NCBI GenBank assembly: GCA_013538855.1
Contig: JABXJS010000067.1
Location: 1-50,740, forward strand
Direction of reading: 5' to 3'
Source: Herpetosiphonaceae bacterium
GTDB taxonomy: Bacteria; Chloroflexota; Chloroflexia; Chloroflexales; Herpetosiphonaceae
DNA length: 50,740 bases
This document shows, piece by piece, positions 33,981 through 41,615 of this stretch; position 1 is the stretch's first letter, and the number at the start of each line of letters is the position of its first letter. A program made the position numbers and the translations under genes. Below the pieces are notes generated by a model. It did not search any database, had not been told where the DNA came from, and worked only from the letters and a program-made list of their open reading frames with translations.

Positions 33981-34451
33981 ATGGGCCTGAACGTACTTGC
34001 GGCGGCACTTGGCGGACTGATCGGAACAGCGGTGATGACGAGCATGATGCTGCTTGGCAAGCAGTTAAACCTGCCCGCTGTTGATGCGCATGGCATCCTC
34101 GGCTACCTGCGCTCTGCTGATCGGGCGAGCAGCCTTGGCTATATCATCCACTTTGGACTGGGGGTTGTCTTTGCGCTTGGCTACATAGTCTTTTTTGCAC
34201 GTATTCCGGCCAACGTGCTGCTGCTTGGCGCGCTGCTCGGCGCTGCACACTGGCTCGCGGTCGGCTGGATGTTTGCATTCGCGCCGCTAGGCCATGCTGG
34301 TATGCGCGCCGGCACCATCCAAGCGCCAGGGCCATATATGCTGCGCTCGCTTGGTGTGCCGGGCTTTGTTGCCGGACTACTTGGTCATGTCGTGTTTGGC
34401 CTAACCGTTGGCTTTGTGTACAGCATGCTCGGCGCTGGCTTTGGCGGCTAA
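33981..34451 (+). CDS. Small four-helix membrane protein
   Basis: The 156-residue product is largely hydrophobic, with about four membrane helices (LAAALGGLIGTAVMTSMMLL, IIHFGLGVVFALGYIVFF, LLGALLGAAHWLAVGWMF, VAGLLGHVVFGLTVGFVY). The first part resembles the protein at 38941-39399 (GG-x-x-x-T-x-x-M-T). A strong AAGGAGG precedes the start. The function is unknown. The TetR-type operator just upstream suggests regulated expression. Confidence 0.8.
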   Translation: MGLNVLAAALGGLIGTAVMTSMMLLGKQLNLPAVDAHGILGYLRSADRASSLGYIIHFGLGVVFALGYIVFFARIPANVLLLGALLGAAHWLAVGWMFAFAPLGHAGMRAGTIQAPGPYMLRSLGVPGFVAGLLGHVVFGLTVGFVYSMLGAGFGG

Positions 34452-34955
34452 TCTGCGATCCTAGCGTGCAGCGATGGGTGCTGGCTGGATGCGCGCGCGG
34501 TGGTTGGCGCAGGTCGGCGTGGTGCATGCGCGCGCGGCTCAGCCAGCGCGCGTCGGGCGGGATTGCCAAGCGCTGCGGGGCGGCTGGTGGCAGGAGGTGC
34601 TGGCTGGATGCGCGTGCGGTGATTAGCGCAGGTCGGCATGGTGCATGCGCGCGCGGCTCAGCCAGCGTGCGTCGGGCGGGATTGCCAAGCGCTGGGTTTG
34701 GGTCGCCAAACACAGCGTGCTGCGCGAGGAGCACGCAGCGGCCTTAACTCACGCTGTACCCAATCGCACGGCGGATGCGGGGCTGGGCACCTAGGCCATG
34801 GGCCAACCGACGCGCGGGCGGGCGGAGCCTGACTCTGTTGGCTGAGCTGTGGCGGTTAACCACGCACGATTCTTTGCTCACTATAGAGGCTGATGCCGCC
34901 GCTAGAGCAGGGGCAAGCGCCAGCGCTGGGGAGGCGCTGACGCTTGGCTGGGGCG
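34452..34955. other. Repeat-containing intergenic gap before ileS 3' end
   Basis: No convincing gene is present. It contains a 100-base direct repeat in two copies (34477-34576, 34596-34695) and a segment at 34838-34888 that resembles the left edge of the window. Confidence 0.6.
34477..34695. repeat. Direct repeat, two ~100-base copies
   Basis: Copy 1 starts at 34477 and copy 2 at 34596, period 119. Both read through TGGCTGGATGCG, GGTGCATGCGCGCG, CAGCCAGCG and GATTGCCAAGCGCTG. They differ by a few bases. The function is unknown. Confidence 0.85.
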
Positions 34956-37900
34956 CTACTGCTTGACGATGCCGAGCGTGACCGAGCCAGATTCGAGGCT
35001 CATCTCGCTGGTGTAGGCGTCGCTGCCTGGTGCGCCGAGCGCGAGATCGCCGCAGAGCGTCTCGGACTTGATGTAGTCGGCGTACTCGGCGAGCACAGGG
35101 CTAAGGTCAACCTCGGCGCTGGGCTGGAGCGTGGCGCTGATGCGATCGGTGAGCTGGAGATCGGCGGCCTTGCGCGCATCGTTGAGGTTGCGCACGATCT
35201 CGCGGGCCAGGCCCTCGCGGCGCAGCTCGTCGGTGAGCGTGGTGACCAGCGCGACGAGCACGCCATCGCCCTCGGCTACGGCGTAGCCCTCCGGCGAGGT
35301 GGCCTCCATCAGCACATCATCCGGCTCCAAGGTTAGGGTTTCGCCTGCGACAGCGATGTCGAAGGACTGGTTGGCCTCGACCTTGTGGGCGGCGGCGCTG
35401 GCGCTGTCGGCGTCGAGCTGGGCGAGCGCCTCGCGCAGGGCGGGCACGAGCTTGCCAAATTTGCGGCCGACGGAGCGCAGGTTGGGCTTGAAGCGATAGC
35501 TCACGACGCCATCGCCGACGCCGAGCCAGCGCACAGTCTTGATGTTCAGCTCGTCGGTTAGCTCGTCCTCGAACTGGGCCAGGCTTTCGCCGCGCGGCAG
35601 GCGGATGAGCACCTCGGCGAGTGGCTGACGGATGCGCACACCGGCCTGCTTGCGGGCGGCGCGGCCGAGGCTAACCGTCTTGATCAGCATATCGGTGGTG
35701 CGGATCAGCTCCTCATCGAGCAAGCTTGCATCCACGCTGGGCCAGTCGGCCATGTGCACGCTGTCGGCGGCGGCGCTGTCGTGGGTTGTGACGAGGTTGC
35801 GATACAGCGACTCGGCCACGAACGGCGTGAACGGTGCGATCAAGCGTGCGACGGTGGTGAGGCAGGTGTAGAGCGTCGCGTAGGCTGCCTGCTTATCGGC
35901 GGTCTGCTCGCCGCTCCAGAAGCGGCGGCGATTGCGGCGCACATACCAGTTCGACAGCTCATCGGTGAACTGCTCAAGGCGCTTGGCTGGCGTATGGATG
36001 TCATAGGCCTCTAGATCGGCGGTGACATCGCGCACGAGCGCGTTGAGCCGTGCGAGCGCCCAGCGGTCGATGGGCAGCAGGGCGTCGCGCACCTGCTCCA
36101 GGCTGTTGGCGGTGCTTGGCGTCCAGCCATCGACATTGGCGTAGGTGACAAAGAAGCTATAGGTGTTCCACAGCGTCAGCAGGAACTGGCGCAGCGACTC
36201 GCTGACCAGATCGGCCGAGAAGCGGCGGGCGTTGTAGGGCGGCGCGGAGGCGTACATATACCAGCGCGCAGCGTCGGCCCCAAACTGGCTGATGATCTCC
36301 CACGGATCAACGATATTGCCCTTGGATTTGGACATCTTCTCGCCCTTGCCGTCGAGCAAGTGGCCGAGGCAGATCACATTTTTATAGGCTGGTCGATCAA
36401 AGAGCAGCGTGGCCAGCGCGTGCAGCGTATAGAACCAGCCGCGGGTCTGATCGATGGCCTCGGAGATAAAGTCGGCCTGGCCGGCGACCTCGAAGATCTC
36501 CTGATTCTCGAACGGGTAGTGCCACTGGGCGATGGGCATCGCGCCTGAGTCGAACCAGCAGTCGGCGACATCGGGAATGCGCTGCATCGTGCCGCCGCTA
36601 CAGCCAGGGCAGTCCCAGCTCGGCGTATCGACGGCCGGTCGGTGCAGATCGAGATCGGACACATCGTGGCCCGAGCGCTCGGCCAGCTCGGCGATGGAGC
36701 CGACGACATCGATGGTGCCGCAGCTATCGCAGAGCCAGACGGGCAGCGGCGTGCCCCAGTAGCGCTCGCGGCTGATGGCCCAGTCGATGTTGTTCTCCAG
36801 CCAGTTGCCAAAGCGGCCATTTTTGATGTGCTCGGGGACCCAGTTGATCAGCTGATTGTTGGCGATCAGGCGATCCTTGAGCGCGGTGGTGCGGATGTAC
36901 CACGACTGCTTGGCGTAGAAGAGCAGCGGTGTTTTGCAGCGCCAGCAGAAGGGGTAGGTGTGCAGCACACGGCCGGACTTGAACAGCAGGCCGCGCTCTT
37001 TCAGATGGCGCGTGATTTTAGGATCGGCCTCCTTGAAGAACATGCCTGCAAAGCCGAACTCAGCGAAGTCGGGCAGCACCTTGCCGGCCAGATCGACGGA
37101 GAACAGCGTGGGCAGGCCGTATTTGCGGCCGATCTCCAGGTCGCCATAGGCTGGGGCGATGTGCACGATGCCGGTGCCGTCCTCAAGCGAGACAAACTCA
37201 TCGGCGACGACGCGATAGGCGGTGCTGATGTCGGTCTCGACGCCAGCTGCGCCGACGCCAGCGTAGAGCGGCGCATAGCGCAGATCGCGCAGATCGTTGC
37301 CGCTGAAGGTGGCGAGCACGGCTGCGTCCTCGGCGACCACCTGCTTGTAGAGCGCCTCGGCAAGCACCAGGCGCTCACCGTCGTGCTCGATGAGCACATA
37401 GGTGGCCTCGGGATTGACGGCAAGGCCCGCATTGGCGGGCAGTGTCCAGGGCGTGGTTGTCCAGGCCAGGAAGGCGGCATTGGCGAGCTGCTCATCGAGG
37501 GCGTGGCCGCTGGGCTGGATGCGGAAGCGCACCCAGACCGACGGATCGTCGGTGTTATCCTGATAGCCTTGGGCGACCTCGTGGTCGGAGAGCGATGTGC
37601 CACAGCGCGGGCAGTGCATTGTAACCTTGAAGTCGCGGAAGAGCAGATCGCGCTCGTGGAGCTGCTTGAAGATCCACCAGAGCGACTCGATGTAGCTATT
37701 GTCGTAGGTTGTGTAGGGATCGTCGAGATCGATCCAGAACGCGATGCGCTCGGTTAAGTCGGCCCAATCGTCGATGTACTCCTTGGCGGAGGCGCGACAG
37801 GCGGCGTTGAAGGCGGCGATGCCATAGTTTTCGATGTCGGGCTTGCCATTGAAGCCTAGGTTCTTTTCGACCTCGATCTCGACAGGCAGGCCGTGGGTAT

Positions 37901-38162
37901 CCCAGCCGCCGCGTGCGCCGATGACATAGCGCCCGCGCATGCGCTGGAAGCGCACGATGATATCTTTCGAGGCGCGCGACTCGACGTGGTGGATGCCAGG
38001 CTTGCCGTTGGCGGTGGGCGGCCCTTCGAAGAACACAAACGGACGTGAGCGATCGCCGTGGGCCAAGGTGCGCTTGACCACATCGTTGGCCTTCCACCAT
38101 GCGCTCACAGCGTCTTCGAGCGTGGGAAGTGCAACTTTTGGATCGACAGGATTGAAGGTCAT
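34956..38162 (-). CDS. ileS: Isoleucyl-tRNA synthetase
   Basis: The 1068-residue product is a class I aminoacyl-tRNA synthetase that charges tRNA-Ile. The HIGH-type motif is GIHHV at residues 56-60, and the KMSKS loop is in GEKMSKSKGNIVDPW near residue 605. The editing domain lies between (TTPWTLPANAGLAVNP). Zinc-type pairs include CPRCGTSLS and CWRCK. The length fits the eukaryote-like long IleS form. A strong AGAGGAGG precedes the start. A T-box leader upstream gives control by uncharged tRNA-Ile. Confidence 0.97.
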   Translation of the reverse strand: MTFNPVDPKVALPTLEDAVSAWWKANDVVKRTLAHGDRSRPFVFFEGPPTANGKPGIHHVESRASKDIIVRFQRMRGRYVIGARGGWDTHGLPVEIEVEKNLGFNGKPDIENYGIAAFNAACRASAKEYIDDWADLTERIAFWIDLDDPYTTYDNSYIESLWWIFKQLHERDLLFRDFKVTMHCPRCGTSLSDHEVAQGYQDNTDDPSVWVRFRIQPSGHALDEQLANAAFLAWTTTPWTLPANAGLAVNPEATYVLIEHDGERLVLAEALYKQVVAEDAAVLATFSGNDLRDLRYAPLYAGVGAAGVETDISTAYRVVADEFVSLEDGTGIVHIAPAYGDLEIGRKYGLPTLFSVDLAGKVLPDFAEFGFAGMFFKEADPKITRHLKERGLLFKSGRVLHTYPFCWRCKTPLLFYAKQSWYIRTTALKDRLIANNQLINWVPEHIKNGRFGNWLENNIDWAISRERYWGTPLPVWLCDSCGTIDVVGSIAELAERSGHDVSDLDLHRPAVDTPSWDCPGCSGGTMQRIPDVADCWFDSGAMPIAQWHYPFENQEIFEVAGQADFISEAIDQTRGWFYTLHALATLLFDRPAYKNVICLGHLLDGKGEKMSKSKGNIVDPWEIISQFGADAARWYMYASAPPYNARRFSADLVSESLRQFLLTLWNTYSFFVTYANVDGWTPSTANSLEQVRDALLPIDRWALARLNALVRDVTADLEAYDIHTPAKRLEQFTDELSNWYVRRNRRRFWSGEQTADKQAAYATLYTCLTTVARLIAPFTPFVAESLYRNLVTTHDSAAADSVHMADWPSVDASLLDEELIRTTDMLIKTVSLGRAARKQAGVRIRQPLAEVLIRLPRGESLAQFEDELTDELNIKTVRWLGVGDGVVSYRFKPNLRSVGRKFGKLVPALREALAQLDADSASAAAHKVEANQSFDIAVAGETLTLEPDDVLMEATSPEGYAVAEGDGVLVALVTTLTDELRREGLAREIVRNLNDARKAADLQLTDRISATLQPSAEVDLSPVLAEYADYIKSETLCGDLALGAPGSDAYTSEMSLESGSVTLGIVKQ

Positions 38163-38216
38163 CCAAGCCTCCTCTAAAAATTGGCTGCGCTGCCTATGGA
38201 TGGATCAGGAAAAGCG

Positions 38217-38253
38217 CTAAAAATAAAACAGCCCCGCCCCTGCTGGGACGAGG
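38217..38253 (-). terminator. T-box terminator hairpin of ileS leader
   Basis: CCTCGTCCC (38245-38253) can pair, with two G-U pairs, to GGGGCGGGG (38232-38240) around AGCA. A CTGTTTTATTTTT tract follows. The CCTCG side also lies just after the T-box core, as needed for the antiterminator. Confidence 0.85.
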
Positions 38254-38501
38254 TTTTTGCCTCGCGGTACCACCCCGCTTGACACCAAGGTGGTGCCCGC
38301 TTACTGCGCTGCCATCACAGCGCCGCCCTGCTAACGGTGGGCGAAAACCGGTCGGCTTACTGACGCAGCGTGCGAGTTCAGCGTTCTGCTCGGGAGGGAT
38401 ATTCGGCGGTTCGTGGCCGGCGTGCCTTGCACCATCTGCACGCTCGCTGGGCGGTCGGGTTCCGCGTACTGGTCTCCGTCATCGCATTGTGTGTGTAGCT
38501 A
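38217..38501 (-). promoter_or_regulatory. T-box riboswitch leader of ileS
   Basis: The minus-strand leader carries the T-box core GGTGGTACCGCG (38263-38274) just before a hairpin and U-run. An ATC isoleucine codon in the stem-I side (38398-38400), within GAATATCCC, is the probable specifier. Two AGTAAGC elements precede the core. Uncharged tRNA-Ile would pair with ATC and the T-box and allow read-through into ileS. The stem-I fold was not computed. Confidence 0.88.
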
Positions 38502-38507
38502 CGCTCT

Positions 38508-38536
38508 ATTATACGTAGGTGCTGGATTGGCGTCAA
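38508..38536 (-). promoter_or_regulatory. Promoter of ileS T-box transcript
   Basis: TTGACG (38531-38536) and TATAAT (38508-38513) are separated by 17 bases on the minus strand. The -35 includes the TGA stop of the preceding serine-repeat gene. Confidence 0.8.
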
Positions 38537-38901
38537 TCGGCCTGACGGCGGAGCCTCAGCTGGCGGATGCGCTGGCCAATGTAGCCAAGGCTGAAGCGTG
38601 CGTCGATGGCACTGAGGCTGAACATGCTGTTGATGCTCAGCGCACTGAATAGGCTGCCAATGCTCAAAAAGCTGCCGATGCTGAGGATCGAGCCGGAGCT
38701 GCCGATGCTGAGGATCGAGCCGGAGCTGCCGATGCTGAGGATCGAGCCAGCGCTGCCGATGCTGAAGAGCGAGCCAGCGCTGCGTGTGCTGAGGATCGAG
38801 CCAGCGCTGCGTGTGCTGAGGATCGAGCCAGCGCTTTCGATGGAGCTGATCGATTTGGCGCTATCAATGCTCCGCAGCGGCGATGCGGGGTTTGAACTCA
38901 T
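38533..38901 (-). CDS. Serine-every-third-residue repeat protein
   Basis: The 122-residue product is dominated by S-x-x triplets: from SIDSAKSIS to SMFSLS there are 29 in a row. A nine-residue unit (SAGSILSIG and variants) recurs six times. The tail is basic (RQLRLRRQAD). No catalytic motif is visible. Ser at every third position with hydrophobic or small residues between suggests a narrow beta-solenoid or similar repeat fold. An ATG with AAGGG upstream marks the start. The stop overlaps the ileS promoter. Function unknown. Confidence 0.72.
   Translation of the reverse strand: MSSNPASPLRSIDSAKSISSIESAGSILSTRSAGSILSTRSAGSLFSIGSAGSILSIGSSGSILSIGSSGSILSIGSFLSIGSLFSALSINSMFSLSAIDARFSLGYIGQRIRQLRLRRQAD
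38672..38833. repeat. Six copies of a 27-base tandem repeat
   Basis: Units begin at 38672, 38699, 38726, 38753, 38780 and 38807 and code for the nine-residue serine repeats of the overlapping gene. Copies differ at a few bases, mostly in the third and fourth codons. Confidence 0.9.
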
Positions 38902-38940
38902 GGTTGCTAGACCCTTATCACTAAATGATCTTGTGCTATT

Positions 38941-39399
38941 TTAGCGCTGTAGTCGCTCAACCACAAGCCCAAGCATTGATCCCCAGACAAGGTGTGCGGC
39001 AATAATGGTCGCAGTGCGTTTTGCTGGGCGCTGGAATGCCGAGCGCAGCAGGCCCATGGTTGGTAGCAGGCCAATGTAGTTGGCCGCCCACACGCCAAGA
39101 CCATAGAGATTACCCTTGAGCAGGGGTGATTGGCGGCGCTGGGCGACCAGCGCGCCGTAGAGCATGCCGAGTGCTGTGCCGTAGACAAAATGATTAATCC
39201 ATGCTAGCGCAGTGAGCTGCTCGTGCTCCAGATAAGGCCGCACATTGAGGTCGGCGGCAATGTTCTCGGTAACTTGCTGCGGCGGCAGGTCGGTTTGCTG
39301 GGCGGGCGGTAGCAGCTGGTGCAGGCCCAGCATGGTCAGCGTCATCGGTCCGGTGGCGACGAAGCCACCGATGGCCCCAGCGAGCAATTGTTTGTTCAT
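38941..39399 (-). CDS. Small membrane protein, paralogue of 33981 gene
   Basis: The 152-residue product has several hydrophobic helices (LLAGAIGGFVATGPMTLTMLG, FVYGTALGMLYGALVA, LYGLGVWAANYIGLLPTMG, IIAAHLVWGSMLGLVV). Its opening resembles the membrane protein at 33981. The start at 39397-39399 has AAAGGATC; an in-frame start 18 codons upstream is less likely. Function unknown. It lies between the Roadblock gene and the serine-repeat gene on the same strand. Confidence 0.8.
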   Translation of the reverse strand: MNKQLLAGAIGGFVATGPMTLTMLGLHQLLPPAQQTDLPPQQVTENIAADLNVRPYLEHEQLTALAWINHFVYGTALGMLYGALVAQRRQSPLLKGNLYGLGVWAANYIGLLPTMGLLRSAFQRPAKRTATIIAAHLVWGSMLGLVVERLQR

Positions 39400-39613
39400 G
39401 GCCGATCCTTTCTGCAAGCGAGTTGGCCATGAGTCTGTCACAAAGTGTGCCATGATTGCATTAAGAGTGCTAGTCCTAGCTGCAAAGAAGGCGGTTGCCT
39501 GTTAGGACATTAACGCCAATAGTAAGCTGCGCTTGAGCGGAACAGTGCTTGACGTGCGCAGGGCCTGTGCTAATTGAGCTGGTGGAGCAAGCGCTTCAAG
39601 TCGATACTCCGCG

Positions 39614-40000
39614 CTATGATTGCTGCTCGTTGACCAGGGCGTTGGCGATGGTCTCGCCCATCTCACGAGCCTCAAGCCGGGCGAGGCCCAGATTAGCACC
39701 TGAAGTGAGGGTGATGGCGAGCACCACCTGCTGTGCGACAGGGTAAACGACGAGATAGCCATTATCGGCGCTGACGATCGTCTCGTATGTCTTGCCAATC
39801 TTAAGGTCGCTGACGACCCGGTTGGTCACGCCCATCATCGTGGCGGCGATGGCCCCGACACGGTCAGGATTGATTTCGGCGGTGATGCGTGACGCGATCA
39901 GCATGCCGTCGCTGCCGACCACGACAGCGCCCTGCACATCGTTCGAATTAGCGTCGATAAAGCGGTCGAGGGCTTGACTAATAAACTCAGAGCGGGTCAT
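39614..40000 (-). CDS. Roadblock/LC7 domain protein (MglB-like)
   Basis: The 128-residue product is a single Roadblock/LC7 domain: ALDRFIDANSNDVQGAVVVGSDGMLIASRI, then GAIAATMMGVTNRVVSDLKIG and YLVVYPVAQQVVLAI. Such proteins act as activators or partners of small Ras-like GTPases. Its neighbour at 40040-40579 is such a GTPase. The ATG at 39998-40000 has AAGGAAA upstream; a start 9 codons earlier is less likely. The three-gene set (DUF4388, GTPase, Roadblock) resembles conservons or MglAB modules. Confidence 0.9.
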   Translation of the reverse strand: MTRSEFISQALDRFIDANSNDVQGAVVVGSDGMLIASRITAEINPDRVGAIAATMMGVTNRVVSDLKIGKTYETIVSADNGYLVVYPVAQQVVLAITLTSGANLGLARLEAREMGETIANALVNEQQS

Positions 40001-40039
40001 AGTGTTTCCTTCAGATTTCAGCGCCATAATCCATAGCGG

Positions 40040-40579
40040 CTACAGCTGATGCTTAAGAATCAGCTCAATGTGATCCATCAGAGATTCTAGGACAGACTGC
40101 ACCGAATCGGGGTCGCAGGCGTTGCAGCCGACTACAGGAATCGAGGGTGGCAAGCCGAGGCGGCGGTGGAGGTAGGCTGGCGGCAGTGCGCCAGGCAGAT
40201 CCTGCTTGGTGGCTCCGACGATAAAGGGGGCGGCCGTGAGCTGGGTGAAGCGCTGAAGCAAGGTGAAGGTGTCCTCAATATGGGCCGGGCGACAGCTATC
40301 GACAAGGACGATGTAGCCCAGGCAGCCCTCGGCCAGCACCTCCCAAAGAAAATCGAAGCGCTCCTGGCCGGGTGTGCCAAACAGGCACAGCGTATCGCCA
40401 GACTCGAGCGTGATCATGCCGTAGTCGAGACCGACCGTGGTGTACTCTTTGATCAACAGCTCTTCGCTGTTGGTGACCGGCACATCGGTATCGACGACCT
40501 CAATCTCGCTAATGGTGCGAATAAACTGTGACTTGCCGGTTGCATAGGGGCCGGTGATCACAACCTTAATGACTGACAT
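40040..40579 (-). CDS. Small Ras-like GTPase (MglA/CvnD-like)
   Basis: The 179-residue product has a P-loop GPYATGKS near the N-terminus, an FGTPGQERF region as G3 and TKQD in GATKQDLPGA as G4. The usual Asp of D-x-x-G is replaced: the local sequence is CLFGTPGQ, with Phe before GTPGQ. This variation is seen in some bacterial GTPases of the conservon type. It starts within the DUF4388 gene, overlapping it by 14 bases, with GGAGGAG upstream. The Roadblock partner follows. It may control polarity, motility or signalling, but no specific role can be read. Confidence 0.9.
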   Translation of the reverse strand: MSVIKVVITGPYATGKSQFIRTISEIEVVDTDVPVTNSEELLIKEYTTVGLDYGMITLESGDTLCLFGTPGQERFDFLWEVLAEGCLGYIVLVDSCRPAHIEDTFTLLQRFTQLTAAPFIVGATKQDLPGALPPAYLHRRLGLPPSIPVVGCNACDPDSVQSVLESLMDHIELILKHQL

Positions 40580-41276
40580 GGACTCCTCCACGCTGCATGC
40601 GGAAGCGCAGGCGCTGCTTAACTGCTTCGACCAAGCTGCGGACATGGCGCTGCTGCTGCTGTGGTGCGAGGCTTGTTCCAACCATGCACTGGCGCTGCGG
40701 CACGGCGAGCGGGGTGTGAATATTGACTAAGTTGAGCGTGATCATCTCCTCAAGCAGCTTGATAAGTTGATCGTAGCTGTAGTTTAGCTCATCGGCGAGC
40801 TGCTCGACCGAGGTTTCAACCACAAGGTGGCTGATGATGCGCCAGTGATCGATCGATAGTGAGATGCCCCCGCTGCAGCTAGGGGCAAGCTGTGGTGCAA
40901 GCCGCACAAGCGAGTTTGGCTCTAGGTGTGATTGGCGCATATGCTTACTTTGCCGCTGCTGGAGCGCATTGAAGAGCACAACCTCTAGCGGGCTGGTGAT
41001 CGAGACCTTAACCTGCTCGTCTGCGCACAGCTCCATAAAGCGGAAGCTGGCGTCACTCCACTCGAAAAGCAGGGCGATGGCCTCCTCGCCTTGAGCTAAG
41101 GGAACCTTGGTGCGTGCATTTACGGCGATAGCGTGGACAAGCTGCCCATCCTGAAGCCAAATCATGCCGAGATCGGTCCCATGAGTGAAACACACCTTGC
41201 CCACTTTATGTGAGGCTTGGAAGATGTAGAGCATATCGATAAGTGGTAAATCGCGTAGATGTCCTTCTAGTGCCAT
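40566..41276 (-). CDS. DUF4388-domain protein
   Basis: The 236-residue product begins with a DUF4388 (PATAN-like) domain: MALEGHLRDLPLIDMLYIFQ, VGKVCFTHGTDLGMIWLQDG and IALLFEWSDASFRFME. The C-terminal half has a winged-helix-like segment (ISLSIDHWRIISHLVVETS, VEQLADELNYSYDQLIKLL). DUF4388 proteins frequently occur with Roadblock and small GTPases. It is the first gene of the trio, and the GTPase starts inside it. A symmetric ACTAGG palindrome at 41331-41352 lies about 55 bases upstream. Confidence 0.88.
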   Translation of the reverse strand: MALEGHLRDLPLIDMLYIFQASHKVGKVCFTHGTDLGMIWLQDGQLVHAIAVNARTKVPLAQGEEAIALLFEWSDASFRFMELCADEQVKVSITSPLEVVLFNALQQRQSKHMRQSHLEPNSLVRLAPQLAPSCSGGISLSIDHWRIISHLVVETSVEQLADELNYSYDQLIKLLEEMITLNLVNIHTPLAVPQRQCMVGTSLAPQQQQRHVRSLVEAVKQRLRFRMQRGGVHVSH

Positions 41277-41615
41277 GGTACCCTCCTCTGGCCACGTTCT
41301 TCGAGTATATCAGCTTGCCCCTTAGGTATGACTAGGCAAATCACTACCTAGTATGAAAATATCGTTACACGAGCATTATTTGTTCTCAAACGTAGCGCTG
41401 CTTTGAGGGGCTGTTCATGATGATAGCACTGCTGTTTGTACAGGCACAATGCATCAGCAGTCCAACGCTCGCACCGCTAGGGGGCAGGTTTGGACTAGTA
41501 CTATACGCTAATACGATATGCTGTCGTAGATTTGTGAGGGGGGAGTGTTAGGATGAGCTGCCACTCACCACAAGGTGGCAGCTCTGTGGAATTTATTTAC
41601 ATAAAGTTGAGTGGC
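41277..41615. other. Intergenic gap with hairpins, DUF4388 / glgX
   Basis: No gene is evident. It carries the ACTAGG palindrome at 41331 and a 10-base perfect stem at 41555-41564/41575-41584 (GAGCTGCCAC), without a T-tract. The stem may act on glgX or transcripts entering from the right. Confidence 0.45.
41331..41352. promoter_or_regulatory. Possible operator upstream of DUF4388 operon
   Basis: ACTAGG and CCTAGT form a 6-base inverted repeat with a 10-base spacer. On the minus strand it is about 55 bases before the DUF4388 gene. No regulator is known, so this is only a suggestion. Confidence 0.35.

Noticed and set aside
38672-38833. 27-base tandem repeat as non-coding satellite
   Set aside because: The unit is a multiple of three, keeps one frame throughout, and lies in a gene with a ribosome site.
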